Shown here piece by piece: positions 12,752 through 25,484 of a stretch of 64,000 nt of DNA. The notes under the pieces are model-generated. The model was not told the DNA's origin, ran no database searches, and worked only from the letters and a program-made list of their open reading frames with translations. How positions within the stretch are numbered: the first letter of the stretch is position 1; every line of letters begins with the position of its first letter. A program made the position numbers and the translations under genes. The DNA is from Latrodectus hesperus (Eukaryota > Arthropoda > Arachnida > Araneae > Theridiidae), in the NCBI GenBank assembly GCA_037975125.1, contig CM075857.1:69457899-69521898 (forward strand), given 5' to 3'.

Positions 12752-12914
12752 ATAGCAGTTATTCAAGGTATTGGTACTTTTGGACTTATACAGGAAAAGT
12801 TGTTGATATCACATAAGCCGTTGAAGTATTTGGTCTGCCAAAAACCCGTTTTTCAACTGTCCCACAGTTTAGCTATGAAATTTCAGATAAAATGGGCAAG
12901 AAAATATTATGAAG
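12752..12914 (+). CDS. CCDC81: CCDC81-like gene, exon with core of HU domain 1
   Basis: The acceptor is a long T-run followed by CAG (to 12751) and the donor is GTTAGT at 12915. The exon is 163 nt, enters in phase 0 and leaves one base into a codon. Readable blocks are IAVIQGIGTFGLIQEKLL, LKYLVCQKPVFQLSH and LAMKFQIKWARKYYE. The pattern GxGTF, then about 20 residues, then QKPVF matches the HU domain of CCDC81, in which GTFTF and QRPVF are hallmarks. The reading frame has no stop although the flanking intron DNA is very AT-rich. The upstream intron of about 5.7 kb holds a mariner and two SINEs. The three exons join without a frame break, so a living gene is likelier than a relic. Confidence 0.82.
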
Positions 12915-13832
12915 GTTAGTATCCATAAATTCTAATATCATTTTATAGGTACAAAAATTATATTAATTAGTAAACTGTAAAATAAAATTCTTCATTCACT
13001 CAAAATAAATTCGCCAAAAAAATAACAAAATATCCCACTCAAAATGCATCCTATTATAAAAATACGTCGAAAATTTATGACTGAAATTAAAATTCATATA
13101 AGGGAGAAATTTTTTAATAAACAATCGATAGCTATTTTTCTCAGCTTTTAATTTATATACCATCATTTTGAAGTATGTTTTATTTATTGTTTAAAGTGTT
13201 TTTAGTATACAAATAATAGTTTTATCGATTCGATTTTGATTTTTATAATATTTTATAGTGATTGTATATTTGAGTCAATATTTTTAAATTTCTATAATGT
13301 TTCTAACTTTTAGTATTTGTTATTTTTATCATTACCTGTCGAACTAATGTGTTAATGAAATTGAAGTAGTTTTGATTATTGTAAAACAAACAGATAATAA
13401 TACAAATAATATTAATAAATAAAAGGAAATACTTGTTAATCAAACATGGATTTCAACTAGAATTATAATATTTACAACTAACTTTATAGCAGAGATGATA
13501 AATTTTAAATTAATATTTCTGAATGAGTTCTCAGCTCAAAAACTAACATATCATTCGGCTTGGCCTTCTTTACGAATTTAACAATCTGAATTTCTTTATA
13601 TTTATAAAACATCGTAATTTTCCATCCAAAAAAAATGTATATTAAACTGAAGTTAAATTATAAAAATACATTGAAAAATACAATTAATAACTCTAAAAGT
13701 TCAACTTCAAAAACTAATAAGTTTGTTTGTAACATACTTGTTACAAATATGATTTCAGCAGAAACAAATGTACAGTAAAAAGCTATGAATTTAGCAACAA
13801 CATGTTTTTTTTTTTTTTTTTTTATTTCCCAG

Positions 13833-14056
13833 AATCATTGCCTTACAAGAAACTAAACCCAAGTGCTATAGCAATGAAATGTCAAGTGAAGAGATCAACT
13901 GTTGTTCTGGCATTGAATGAATTGATTACCTTTATGGAAAGAACTTTGTACTCACGAAAACCATTAACTGTGCCCATTTTTGGAGTTGGAGTGCTACAAA
14001 TTCAAGACGAAATTTATAAATTGCACTTCAACCATGAATTTTTAAAGCATGTAAAG
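13833..14056 (+). CDS. CCDC81: CCDC81-like gene, exon with HU domain 2
   Basis: The exon is 224 nt. The acceptor CCCAG ends at 13832 behind a run of about 20 T, and the donor is GTAAAT at 14057. The previous exon's last G plus AA completes a Glu codon, so the phases agree. Readable blocks are KKLNPSAIAMKCQVKRSTVV, ALNELITFMERTLYSRK and FGVGVLQIQDEIYKLHFNHE. This is the second HU-like domain of CCDC81: PLN near the start, a helix ending in LFLSR-type residues, then GIGVL-I-D and a RF-KDFL-type end. An ATG-initiated ORF starting at 13802 includes intron bases upstream of the acceptor and runs past the donor to 14083, so it is not the real gene model. The next donor-phase is 0. Confidence 0.85.
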
Positions 14057-14348
14057 GTAAATTATATTGTTGAGGCATCATGAATTCTTGTAATAATACA
14101 AAACATGAAATCTGAGGCATGTAAATTTACCTAAAAGTTGTCATAATGAATCATTCAATAAATTATGTGAAAATTTGTGTATTTATTCCATACAAAATAT
14201 GCATCACAACATAAGCAATAGCAAAAAATAACCACAGCAGTCTTAAGCAGAAGGTATGAATGTTAGTTCATACCACAAATTTCTCAATCATATCCGAAAT
14301 CCATTTGGACACATATTAGGATTTTATTTCAAACAAAGACAAAAATTG

Positions 14349-14349
<1 letters not shown>

Positions 14350-14381
<32 letters not shown>
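14350..14381. repeat. (TC)n microsatellite
   Basis: Sixteen TC dinucleotides after the HU domain 2 exon. Confidence 0.97.
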
Positions 14382-14384
<3 letters not shown>

Positions 14385-14629
14385 ACTTAATTTAAATTTT
14401 TTATTATTTTCAAAAACATTAATCAGTTAAAATCTGTAACCAAGAAATTTTCAAATAAAAATATTTCCATAAAACCTGCATAATTGCCATTCATTCGTAA
14501 CACTGGGTTTTTTCTTTTATTTGTATACTATGTAGAAATCATATGAAGAATTTTTTACATCTCCAAGCCACTAAGAATTTTGCTTTTTTCCTAGCTCTAA
14601 AAAGTACGAAATCGAGGTCACTTTATGTA

Positions 14630-14882
14630 TGAGGCACCCAGTAGGCATGACATCGTGACCTCAAAAGTGAGTGGGTCTTCGTAATTACAAACAGAAGACT
14701 CCCACACTAGGTCTACATCTCACGGAAGAATTATTTTATTTAGGGTGCATAATGATCACAACTTATTTAACGTGCTAATGCCCTATTTAGCGAACTCAAT
14801 GACTAAGTTGGGATTCAAACTCATTACCTTCCGATAAAGAGAACGATACTTTAATCAACAAACCAACGCAGCAACCCTTAAA
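14630..14882 (-). repeat. SINE-like element with tRNA-related head
   Basis: Read on the - strand from 14878, the head contains GTTGGTTTGTTGATTAAAG and GAGTTTGAATCCCA (box B-like), as expected of a tRNA-derived head. The body continues to about 14630 through a block with TGGGAGTCTTCTGTTTG. It is a different family from the SINEs at 10-11 kb and has decayed boxes. It is intronic if the CCDC81 gene extends to 25.2 kb. Confidence 0.55.
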
Positions 14883-16264
14883 AAAATATGAAAATTTTCT
14901 ATTGTAATTTCTCAATAAATAAATAACATATAATAATAATGCAATATTATGTGGATAATAATAATGTTCGACTTTTTTGTACTATCCATTAATTTCGTTT
15001 TAATCATACTTAATGTTACCAATATGTTATTTATTTTAGAAAAACATTAATTTATATTTAATTTATCTGCCTTATTTCCTTAAAATTAATAATTTTATTG
15101 GGATTACCTTGGAGTTTTAGTAGAAATTCCGAGATGTATATTTATTTAAAGGGAACTGTACCGTAATTTGTTTTAACATCAAGCATAATTCTTGATTTGG
15201 ATTTAAAATCACTACAATGATATGCTAATGATTCCATTTACTTAGCAATTTCATATACGTGAACAAATTTACTAAATAACAAATACCTAAATAAATTTAC
15301 TTTAATCATTCACAATATTTTTTTATTTGAAGACAATTTTAATATTTAAAATAAGTATTAATACACAAGATTGTGTTAAAATTCTATTCCCTCATTCTGC
15401 TTTAACCTGAAACAACCTGAAAATTTATTTAAGCTTGCGACAAATTTAAATATTTATCTAGATACATCATATCAAATAAATGAATGTAGCAAGTAAATTT
15501 ATCAAATATTTCAAACGCACTAGGAACAATTCATCTTGTACAACAAATTAAAGAATAATTCCACAGCAGAATAATTTATCTAATGATAAAGATATCTAAT
15601 GTAATAATGATCCCCTCAAAAATTTAACGTAAGAAATAAATTAATTCTCTTGCATTTATTCAAAAAATAATCATATAGTTCTGAAATATTTCTTCAATGA
15701 GAGCTACAAGCATTTTAGCATAAAGCTCCAAAAGTGTCCGCCATAACCTAACTACCTCTTAAATATTAATAATTTATATTTATCATAATTATTCTGAATT
15801 TTAGAGAGATATACCTTCTATCGCTTCTACTTTTTATTAAAGAGCCTTATTATGTTATATATTATGGCTTTTTTAATTTTTATTAAAATATACGGTTTTT
15901 TATAATTCAAATATTAAATTTATTTGTTGTTATTATCGATAAAATATGAGATCACTTATTTAAATTTAAAACAATTCCCATAATATTTCTATATTTATTT
16001 TTTGCCTGTAAGTTTTTTTCAATGTTGCACAAAGTAAATATTAAAAATAATGTATTAACTAAAAATCGTATTTTTAAATTTATGGGGAATAAGAGAGTAC
16101 TTTTTATTTTAAAGGTATTTTATAGTTAATATTTAAAAGTTAAGTGGAAATTACAATTTTGAATTTTATATCATTAAAAAGGAACACAATTTAAAAACCT
16201 AAAGTCTTCATTTTATCTATTTTATAATTTTATTTCTAAAACATTGTTTTTATATTTGTTTTAA

Positions 16265-16438
16265 TTTCTACATTTGAAAAACTTTGCTTCAAGTCTTAAT
16301 ATTTGTGATATCTTAATCCGCCAAACTTCAAATTGTGATAGTCGAATGTGACGTAAAAATATTTTTCTCTCTTTGATGCCTTTCTTATCTCTTCCAATTC
16401 TTTGAAGGATGCTTTTCTCCAAAAACTTACCTTCTAAA
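16265..16438 (-). other. Unassigned open stretch behind a splice-like acceptor
   Basis: On the - strand a TTTTTTAG near 16436 is followed by an open frame of more than 50 codons (EGKFLEKSILQRIG, then KERKIFLRHIRLSQFEVWRI) ending in TAA near 16267. A second frame is open over most of the same DNA. There is no ATG start and no recognised family. It could be an exon of an unknown gene, an old transposon piece, or chance. Confidence 0.2.
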
Positions 16439-17073
16439 AAAGTAAAAAATTGTCATAAGGAAAACATAAATGTCAAATTTAATTCAGAAGATTTTGAAAG
16501 GTAAAGGTAAACCCCAGACATTAATGAAAATATTTTCTTCCAAGTAATTGAATATCAAGATTGACTTCAGCGAAATTTTCGAAATTAAATGCACACTTTA
16601 GATTACATCATTCGTCTGATTTTTTAAAACGTTCTTATTTTTGGATTTATTAAGACAGAAATAAAATCACCTCAACTGCCATCATAAAGGAAACTGCATT
16701 TCTGAAATCGTCATTTAAAAGAGGAAAATTTGTGATTCGAGTTTAAACGTTGTTTCTATTTCTCTTCTCTTCGATTTTGTAAGTTGTAAAATACAGACCA
16801 AAAAATCTTATGTTTAAAAATATCAAGAAAATGCCTGATAAATATAAAACTAAAATAAATCCTGTTTAATGAAATATGATAATACTTTGCCATATTTTAA
16901 CAAATATATCTTAAGTATTTCTTCAATTCTAAAAAGATCAGATAAGTTTCTTAATTGAAAGTTCTTATTATTTATTGAATGTTTTTACGTCTTTCAACGA
17001 CAGAAAAGTATGTTTGTAACTAAACCAAATAACTAAACCAACTGAAACAAAAATTCTTAAAAACATTAAATTT

Positions 17074-17075
<2 letters not shown>

Positions 17076-17104
<29 letters not shown>
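17076..17104. repeat. Poly(A) tract
   Basis: Twenty-nine A. No retrotransposon sequence was recognised upstream, so it is not called as a retroposon tail. Confidence 0.95.
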
Positions 17105-17107
<3 letters not shown>

Positions 17108-19121
17108 AAAAGAAAATACCTCTAATTTCGAATGATAAAAACCAAGAAAATATTGAAAGTATACTAGTTTCATTCGGTATTACGTGAAAAATCATGTCAT
17201 TATAATATAGTGAAATAAGCTTTTGAAATTCATTAATAACAATGGAAGTTTAACAAATTTATTTGATAATATTAAAATTACTTTTTAGATATCATAAAAA
17301 CTAAATTAAACCATACAAATCAATGAGTTTCACAGACATTTCTGCAAATCTTATATCTTAGTTTTACAGTCATTCAATTTTTAAGATGAAAGAAAAAAAT
17401 AAATGATTTAATGGTGTAATTAACACATTTCTATATTATCTTATGGTGAAATGTTGACATCAATAAACATAAATGTATAAACTATAATATTCGTATAATC
17501 TATGATATAACATAACTTTAAGATGGAATGAAAGACAAAGCTTTTCGATACAGGACTCATTTCATCCTGTTCTTTTTATCAAGAATTTTTATACAGAGAG
17601 CCTTTAAACTATTTAGAGTAGCAAATCGATATCTTAATATTTTTTATTTCATTCAATCAGATTGTCGAAAATATTATCAATCTATTGAAATGAAATTTTT
17701 TTTTATAAATCAATTGTTTCAAAATTTGATCAGTTTATCGCTATATTTTGTTTTATTTTAAGAAAGCAGTTTATGTATTTTTGGGTTTGTTATAGTTTTA
17801 GAATTTCAGGATAAGATCTGCAACTGTTGAATTGGTGTAATATTTACTAAAAAATAATTTATTATGGGTAAGAGAAGGAGTTTTTTTTTACCTCCACGTT
17901 TATCATCTTTTTTATACTGCATTTTGCATCGACATTTTTCATCTAATATTACATTTCCTTTACTACTATTTACATCTACAAATTATAAATATATAAATTT
18001 AAATCATACTACATGAGTTAAATCTTTATTTAACCTCTAATCTATCATATATTAACTGAACTTTATAATTTGAAAAACTGATCTAGTAAATGTGTATCTA
18101 ATGGCAAATTATTGATAGTTTTGTTAACATAACCTTTTCTTTTGCATTAATTTAGATATTCAATATCAACATATAAATATAAAATTTTTATAGTAATTTT
18201 CAATAAGAAAAATATGAACCTCTAATTTGTTCTTTTATACAAAAAAATTTCCTGTCATAGTTTCAGTTCTCAAAGAATTTAATGTATTAATAAAACTCGT
18301 ATCAAAATTAATAGTTTTCTTTACATTTTTAAGTTTTTTGTAATTCATCTAAAATTTCCAAATTCGAATTCAAAACTCAAGTTGAAAATTTCTTTTTCAT
18401 TTATAAAAAATTTAAATTTATTCTAAATTTGAATTTTGTATTTATTAAGTTTATGAAACTGAAAGCCACAATATGATAAGCATTTATAAAATTTTGAATC
18501 CAACTGCAAAAATTCCCTTAAATATTTACATTTTGTATGAAGACACAAGCAGCTCATTGGTTTGTCATTAGTTTCTATCAGAACACCAAAGTTCAGCTTT
18601 TATGGCTATGTTCAAGGCATGTTTATTGTGGATGGGTAATATAATGGGGATTTTCTTAATTTAAAAAACTGCAACCTTCCCTGAAGAAAACATACTACTT
18701 ATGTGTTAAAGTATGTCTCCATCTGGGAATGTTCAAATAACCCAGCTTTCATGTTATATTTAAATCAAGTGTCTCAGTTTCTAAATAATATATTTAGGTA
18801 ACTAATACTATTTAATTGCTTCAGAAGAATCCTTAAGCATTGCATATCAAAATGCATTTGCATTAAATTGTCATATTACAAACATTAATATGACCTGAAA
18901 CAAAAGAATGATAATATATTGTGAAATGATATTAATATAATTCTGGCATTGGATGTACAGGCAATGTACAGGTGACGCAAGTACGGGAGTAGAGTCCAGT
19001 TCACCTTTAACCAGCCCATTGACAACAAAAAGATTTATGTTTCCTTAAAAATTGAATGCTATTTTTCCCGTTATCTCCTAATTATAAAACTTCATCAATG
19101 TCTTACATAGAAAAGTAGGAT

Positions 19122-19622
19122 TTGAACAAAAATATAATATCAAGCCATTCAGATATCTATCTCACTGGTTTAATGGATCTTAGCGCAAGTTGTCTTTTAA
19201 ACAAATATAATAGAATCAGTGAACTTGATAAGTCTAAGGATTCCATTGACATATCTAGACTATTAAGGAAATTTTACCATGCTGTAATTGATCTAAGATA
19301 TTTCTGAAAGTAGATTGTTGTATTGAAAACTGAATTTATTTTGATACGTCTCCAAATGAGGAAAAAATTCCATCAGTTCCATGGACACAGCTTCTTTTTG
19401 CATTGTGGTGAGTTGAGATACCTGTATTCTAAAGATACGAGAAGAGAAGCTTTGAAAATTCCTTTATGCAACAAAACTAATGCTAAGAAGTTCATAAGAA
19501 TTAAAATATGCTCTTTTATTCAAAAAATCATAATTATTTATTTAATTTATGAACCATTTTGTATGTGTATTGTCATAATAAAGGAAATGGATATATTTAA
19601 CAATAGGATATTTAAACATTAA
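19122..19622 (+). other. Two adjacent unassigned ORFs
   Basis: ORFs of 61 residues (19122-19307) and 99 residues (19323-19622) follow each other on the + strand. The first contains ISELDKSKDSIDISRLLRKF and the second ELRYLYSKDTRREALKIPLC. Both look more protein-like than most ORFs of this region, but the second ends in Ile/Phe-rich sequence expected from AT-rich noise. No family was recognised, and there is no evident start context or terminator. Confidence 0.2.
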
Positions 19623-20565
19623 ATGTGATTAAATAATATACACCAAATGTAAATAATGATAAATTCCAACATATCATAAATTGAAAATAGATATGAAGTA
19701 TTTTTCCCATACGACACCTTTAATCTAACAATATAATATTATGGACTCACAAACAATAAACTTTTGTAGGCTAGATTACGATTTACATAAGAATAATAAT
19801 ACCTCATGCCGTAGACAATTTCCTGCAATATTTCAGATATGTTAGCACAAATTAATTATCTTACAGCAAAACAAACCAACTGAATCAATATCAAGTTTCT
19901 GTGCTTTAGTGTTTATTGATTATATAAATCCAATTCCAGTGGGTAAGAACATTTTATCCCGTGACTTTCCGGCAACCCATTCTTGATAATTTGATGACTT
20001 TGCCTTCGGGCTTATCTTGTCAGATTTTTAGCTTTGCTCCTTCCAAATCAATTATTACTATGTTAGAATGTATTTTATCTTATAAATTAAATCATGGTTT
20101 TAATTAGTAGCTTAGACACTTCAATAGTTATTTACTTGACAGAAAATATTATTTGTATTACAGTTTCCTTTAAAAGTAATTATTTTTTGAAACAGTCTAA
20201 TTTTAACATAGCATTTTATTCTTTGAAATTCTTCCATTTATTCTACGAAAGAGATAAAGCAGTATCATATTTAGCATGGATATTTGGATTGAAATGCTAT
20301 TTTAGTTTAACAAAATTAATTTCAATTTGGGGACGTGAAGTTTCTATTGAAAAATAATAATTTATCAAATGCAGAATTTACATTCAAAGTGTTATAAGAT
20401 AGATAACTATTCCTGTAACAGGAATAAATTTGAAAATAAAAAGGTTATATGAGATGTTGTGTGTGTGTGATAACAACTTTATTAACAAATTTTCTAATTT
20501 TATTAATTATAAATTTACATTAAATATAACTTCCCACAGTAAAAGTAAATATATAAATATAATCT

Positions 20566-20567
<2 letters not shown>

Positions 20568-20628
<61 letters not shown>
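20568..20628. repeat. (TA)n microsatellite
   Basis: About 60 bases of alternating A and T. Codes the Tyr-Ile run of a spurious ORF. Confidence 0.98.
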
Positions 20629-21548
20629 TTTTTTGTAACTGAAATAATTTAGAATAATTGTTATTGAAATTTATTGTAATGTTTTCTTTTTTATGTATCG
20701 CTGATTATAATGTAATAATTTTTAAAATATCATTTTTTTAAAAAAAATAATTCCTTTGCTTATGCTAATCTTCTATATTCTATTAATTTTTAATTATTGT
20801 GAAAAAACCTACTTCAATTCAATAGTAATTGACTAATTATATGTATATATATATATGTATGTATATATTTAGGAATACTCCATTTATTAACTAATTTAAA
20901 TAGTTTGAAATTTGATTGGTTTCTGATAAAATTAGAAAAGTATCCTAAAACGATATATAAACTTAAAATTAATTTTATAATTTTTAATTATTTTTAAATT
21001 AGAAATAATTTTTATTTTTAATGCGAAATTTGTATTATTTTTATTAATTTAGGAGGATTTTATCACTTTTTATTAACTGGTAACAATTTAAAAGTAAAAA
21101 TTTAAAGTATGCAAACTATTTTTCTCATATTTATATTTTTCATTATTCAAAATAACTGTAAATTCAATGGTTTTTATAAAGTATATTATATTTCTACTTT
21201 TAATTAGACTGTGATGCTGGAATAAAGTTGAAAATTATCTTCCCTCACCAATCAAACACTCTATTAACATTTTCTGCTGTGAGCCTTAAATTAAGATTCA
21301 ATGTTAGTCATCTAAACCCGGTGAAGAACTTAGAATGGTTGTGTCTGCGTAGAGCTTCATTACAAGAAAATATTCTCACTTGTTATTAACTAAAATATCT
21401 GAGAAGGCTTAAGAAATTAAAATCCTTTATTAAAAGCAAAAATTATTTTTTATCTGAAGCAATTTATAGAAAAAATTGAGATGAGTAACATTTTTAGGAA
21501 ATCAGATATAACATAATTTCTGCATGGAATATGATGTATATTTCTGTT

Positions 21549-21835
21549 GATCGATGACAGAGTGGTCAGCGCTCCTGATTCCTGAGCTGTGGGTCCCGGG
21601 TTCAAATCCCGGTACGGACATGGATGTTATTTTCTTTCTCTGTTCTCTCTGTGTTTCTGTGTCCTTTCCTCTATGATAATATATGAATGTGGCCCACCCT
21701 ATAAACGGGTTTGTGGTGGTATGACGCGGGCAATCCTACTCGCCTCCGTGACTTGGTTCACAGGTGCCTCACAACGGCAAATGAGTAGCAGTTTCCGGGC
21801 TTGTTGCGGCAAAGGGTTAGTTACCCAAAAAAAAT
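21549..21835 (+). repeat. tRNA-derived SINE, related middle, different tail
   Basis: The head contains AGAGTGGTCAGCGCTCCTGA and GGGTTCAAATCCCGG, a nearly canonical box B. The middle ACATGGATG, TCCTTTC and CCCACCCTATAAACGGG matches the 10-11 kb SINEs. The tail (GGTTCACAGGTGCC, GGCAAATGAGTAGC) is a third type. A 113-residue ORF at 21589-21930 is read-through of this repeat and is not a gene. Confidence 0.85.
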
Positions 21836-22103
21836 ATTTCTGTTGTTTCAATCTGCAGATGAAAAATCACTTCTTCTTTAGTAGCTTTAACACGAACTTT
21901 CATAATACATGGCATATTCTTTCATTGTAATGTCTGATCTTAATTTCCTAGAGGTTTTCTCAATTTATCCATGTGAAATGATGTTTCAACCCACCAATTT
22001 CTGCCAAACCCCTTTTTAATATGCCAGATTTTAAACCAGTATTACAGATTTTCACCGAATAACAATTCCCTGTGATTTTTATGAACTCCCCATTATACAT
22101 TGC

Positions 22104-23296
22104 AGGCCACCATAAACGCAACACCTTGAAGGAAGCATGCAAATAACATGAAATTTACAACATGCATTAGCGAAGGTAAGATATGTAAATAATTAGAATT
22201 TCAGCGCACACGCACATCACGCGCACCTGTGGCGCCACTTCAAAGCGCTATTTAAGGCTTGGAGATTTCGGCGATTTCAAGTTCGGCAATTGTGTTTTTC
22301 TTGTAATTTTTTTTTCAAAAAAAAAAAACAATTAATTATGCTTTCTAGAAAACAGGGATCATTTTTTGATCAAGTATCTGAGTTCGACAGAGGAAGGATA
22401 GTGGCCTACCGAGATCTTGGTATCTTTCAGCACAATCAGTCTGTAATGCATCATCCAGTGTCATGCGTAACCTTCGACGCCATTTACAGCAGAGTGGTCT
22501 GTTCGCAAGACGTCCATTGCTTCGTCTACCCTTGACGCAGAACACAGACGTCTCCGCCGATGGTGCGATGAAAGAAGGATGCGGAAGGCAGGGTGGAATA
22601 AAATTGTCTTTACGGACCAGTCACGCTTCTATCTGCAACACCACGATGGTCGTATTCAAGTCTAGAGACACCGTAAAGAGAGGATGCTGAACAGCTACAT
22701 TATGCACCACCACACTGGTCCTATGGTATGGTATTGGGCGGTATTGGATATCACTCTCGCACTACTCTAGTTCACATTGCCAGTACTTTAAACAGCCAGC
22801 GCAACATCTCTGAGGTGTTGGAGCCAGCTGTCCTTCATTACCTTCAGGGCTTGCTCCCGACCATATTTCAACAGAATAACGCTCGACCACATGTGGAACG
22901 CATTGTCCAAGAGTTCTTCGTCAATCGCCAGATTGAATGGCTTCCCTAGCTGTCTCGCTCTCCATTTCTTTCGCTGATAAAAAAAACATGTGCCCATGGT
23001 TGCTCAACGATTGCTCAAGATTTCCTCCCGTCACACCAGATCAACTTTGGCAAGGTGTGGAAGCTGCTTGGTCCATTGTACCCCAAGTACACATCCAAAA
23101 TCTCTTTGAATCAATGCCGAGGCATGTGGCAGCGGTAATCTCCAACAGTGGTGGCTACTCGAGCTGCTGATTTTGACAGGAGCCACTCTACACAGAAGTC
23201 TATAAATTTAATCATTTGATACTTTTCAACATGTTATTTACAAAATGAATTTTTTTTTTGATATCTCGTCTTTCTTGATGTTGCAATTTGAGTTAC
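22104..23296 (+). mobile_element. Tc1-like element, internally deleted and decayed
   Basis: The left end CCATAAACGCAACACCTTG and a decayed right end TGTTGCAATTTGAG are complementary in outline. The translated remnants are a Tc1-type transposase: LSRKQGSFFDQVSEFDRGRI near the start, then a jump, LRRLQQSGLFARRPLLRLPL-type residues around 22480-22540, VFTDQSRF with the first catalytic Asp around 22600, and NRITLDHMWNALSK around 22880, where family members have the DNARPHVAR block. The HTH to LRRL stretch is much shorter than usual, so a few hundred bases appear to be missing. Many frameshifts break it into small ORFs on both strands, which are not genes. Confidence 0.85.
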
Positions 23297-23509
23297 TAGC
23301 AGCGTATAAAGTTAGTTTCATTCAATTTCTCTCATATTTTTTCTGTGTAATTTTTATTTCTCCACATTCTTTCGTTCTTTCTTCCAATTTAATATATTTT
23401 ATTTATCAAACAAATAACCAAACTCTTTTTATCTGCAATTTTTTAAATTACATTTTACAAGATCAACACATAACCAATGAATTAGAAACCCACGTTCTGT
23501 ACCTCTTTT

Positions 23510-23740
23510 GCTCATAACAACTCTTATTCACTTGGGCATCGAGTTGAATAGCATCTTAATGCATTTATGTCCAGAGAATAGCATGCATTGTCAATGCATC
23601 TTTTCAAATCTTGTAAATTATACAAAAGAGGAAATTACAAGATCGAATGTTTCATTCCAATCGTATCCCACACATTTCCTATGGGGTTGAGATCTCGGCT
23701 TTGCCGTACCCAGGAAAAGTAAGTATTGGAAGTGAGATTG
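23510..23740 (-). pseudogene. 3' fragment of a Tc1-like transposase
   Basis: On the - strand from about 23740 the DNA reads SRDLNPIGNVWDTIGMKHSI, the third catalytic Asp region of Tc1 transposases (SPDLNPIENVWD). After frame changes it continues with NLQDLKRCIDNACYSLDINA and CYSTRCPSE near the C terminus. Nothing upstream of the third Asp is recognisable. It lies just beyond the right end of the opposite-strand Tc1 element ending near 23296, and the two relics are different subfamilies. Confidence 0.7.
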
Positions 23741-25065
23741 AGATGAAATTTGTCAATATGTCAAGACATATCTCATTGCTGTCTGTTTATGCTAACAAGC
23801 ATTTATGAAAATCTAGAAGGTTTTCAATTCATTAGCCTCTGTGTATGTATGAGTACCATCAAAGCCTAAAATTTCATCCGTACAAATGCTTTATGTTTAT
23901 TTTTGATTTGTGTTGATTAAGTCCATTACCTATTTTTATTACTACACACACATTAACTTAAAAAATATGCTACCTTTATCTAATGCTAATAAGTATATTG
24001 AACACAATGAATATTTTTTGCTCTTGTATTTCATAGATGTATCACCACATATCAATAACTAATATACAATGTAGCACAACTATTACCACCTTTCGACAAT
24101 TACTTCTAAAATCAAAAAATATTTCAGTGAAAATTTAGCTTATTTCTTCTTCTTCTTACAGGTATGTTTTTTATATCTCTGTCTAAATAATTAACTGCTT
24201 CAAGTTCCACAATTTCTTAGACATTTAAAGTATCATTTTTGCTACTATGGCATAGCTTTAAAAATGGAATTATTATTAATCTCTTTTTGTCTATAGTAAA
24301 CTTTGCAATATTAAATGTTTGAAAAACATCGACTTTCAAATTTTAGAAGAAAATATACATTTACAGAGTAAAAACATATGTTTAAATATATGGTGAAACA
24401 TATACAAAAACGTTTCAATGATTACAAACTTGAGTTTATACAGCTGAACATAAATATAATAGTCAATACATTTTAATCATGAAAAACAAACATTTTAATT
24501 GTGACAGCTTATTTTCAAAGAAATATAAAACTTTACTTAAATATTTAACAAAACTATTAAACTCTTAATCAACTATTTTCTAAAATTTTTTGTTATCTAT
24601 ATATATACATAAAAAATTACAAAAAGCGGATTCTAATATCACTTATGCCTTAAAAATAAAATATATATATAAATTATACAAAAAATGCACAGAAAGAAAC
24701 CTCGAGTTTTACAGAGCTTTTCATACCAAATTTACAAAAAGGAATTCAAATTGAAGAAAATTCATGGATATTGCAATAAGGAGTTATAAAAATCTATGAT
24801 TTATAACTATCCATATAATTATATTCAACCGGTCAACTGCCTATTATTAAACTCAATAAAATAATAACAAATATTTATAATTACTGGAATATTTTTTATT
24901 TCTTTCCTATTTATAAAATATATTAATGACAAACTAGGCCGAAATTTACCTAAATTTTATGAAATATTAAAATTAAAAATGTGAAATTCAAGATATTAAT
25001 AAAATTGAAATAGTTCAACAATATATATTTTTGAATAAAAAACATTAAATATTTATATTTTATAG

Positions 25066-25218
25066 AAAATAAATTCTCGTAAATCCGAATTTGTTGCAAA
25101 ATCATTTGATTCAGCTGATATCCTAGAAGAACTTGGTTTCCATTCCAACCATCACTTTAAGTACACACAAAGGAGAATGTTTTTCAATAGCTCAGAGTCT
25201 AAAACGTTTCTGTTTTAA
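25066..25218 (+). CDS. Candidate terminal exon, possibly of the CCDC81-like gene
   Basis: An open stretch of 50 codons follows the acceptor TTTTATAG (ending 25065) and ends in TAA at 25216-25218. Readable pieces are KINSRKSEFVAKSFDSADIL and HHFKYTQRRMFFNSSESK. Only the phase-0 frame is open across it, and phase 0 is what the CCDC81 exon ending at 14056 requires. An AATAAA lies 261 nt after the stop. I do not recognise the sequence itself. Joining it to CCDC81 would need an 11-kb intron full of transposon relics. It could instead belong to an undetected gene or be a chance ORF. The balanced codon content against very AT-rich flanks favours real coding sequence. Confidence 0.42.
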   Translation, partial: KINSRKSEFVAKSFDSADILEELGFHSNHHFKYTQRRMFFNSSESKTFLF

Positions 25219-25478
25219 AAAGAATGGAATCCTCTCAAGTAAATGAGCAAATAATGGTTGCGTAGAATCTGCAAATCTCAGCGTCAGCATAAAATACGGA
25301 AGGAATGTATAGTGTTCCACGATTTGAAAGCTATCTAGCAAAACATTTTTCGCTTCTGTTGAATATAGACTAGAAAATTCACTTTATACTTTTTCCTTGA
25401 AGTACTTTGATATCGATCTCCGAGAATGTGATTCTACGTTAAACATCAATATAAAAGCCATAAGCTGATTGCAAAACA

Positions 25479-25484
25479 AATAAA
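25479..25484 (+). promoter_or_regulatory. Candidate polyadenylation signal
   Basis: AATAAA lies 261 nt downstream of the stop codon of the candidate terminal exon ending at 25218. The hexamer is common by chance in DNA this AT-rich, so its weight depends on that exon being real. Confidence 0.25.

Larger units (their letters stand above)
14057..25065 (+). other. Region after HU domain 2 exon: intron or intergenic
   Basis: Intron if the exon at 25066 belongs to the CCDC81-like gene, otherwise intergenic. Besides the SINEs, Tc1 relics and simple repeats listed separately, 14890-16260, 16440-19100 and 23750-25060 show only very AT-rich sequence with no supported exon. Confidence 0.5.

Noticed and set aside
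13802..14083. 93-residue ORF starting MFFFFFFYFPES
   Set aside because: The start is the poly-T acceptor tract. The real coding part is the exon 13833-14056, and the end reads past the donor.
21589..21930. 113-residue + strand ORF
   Set aside because: It is read-through of a tRNA-derived SINE and flanking sequence.
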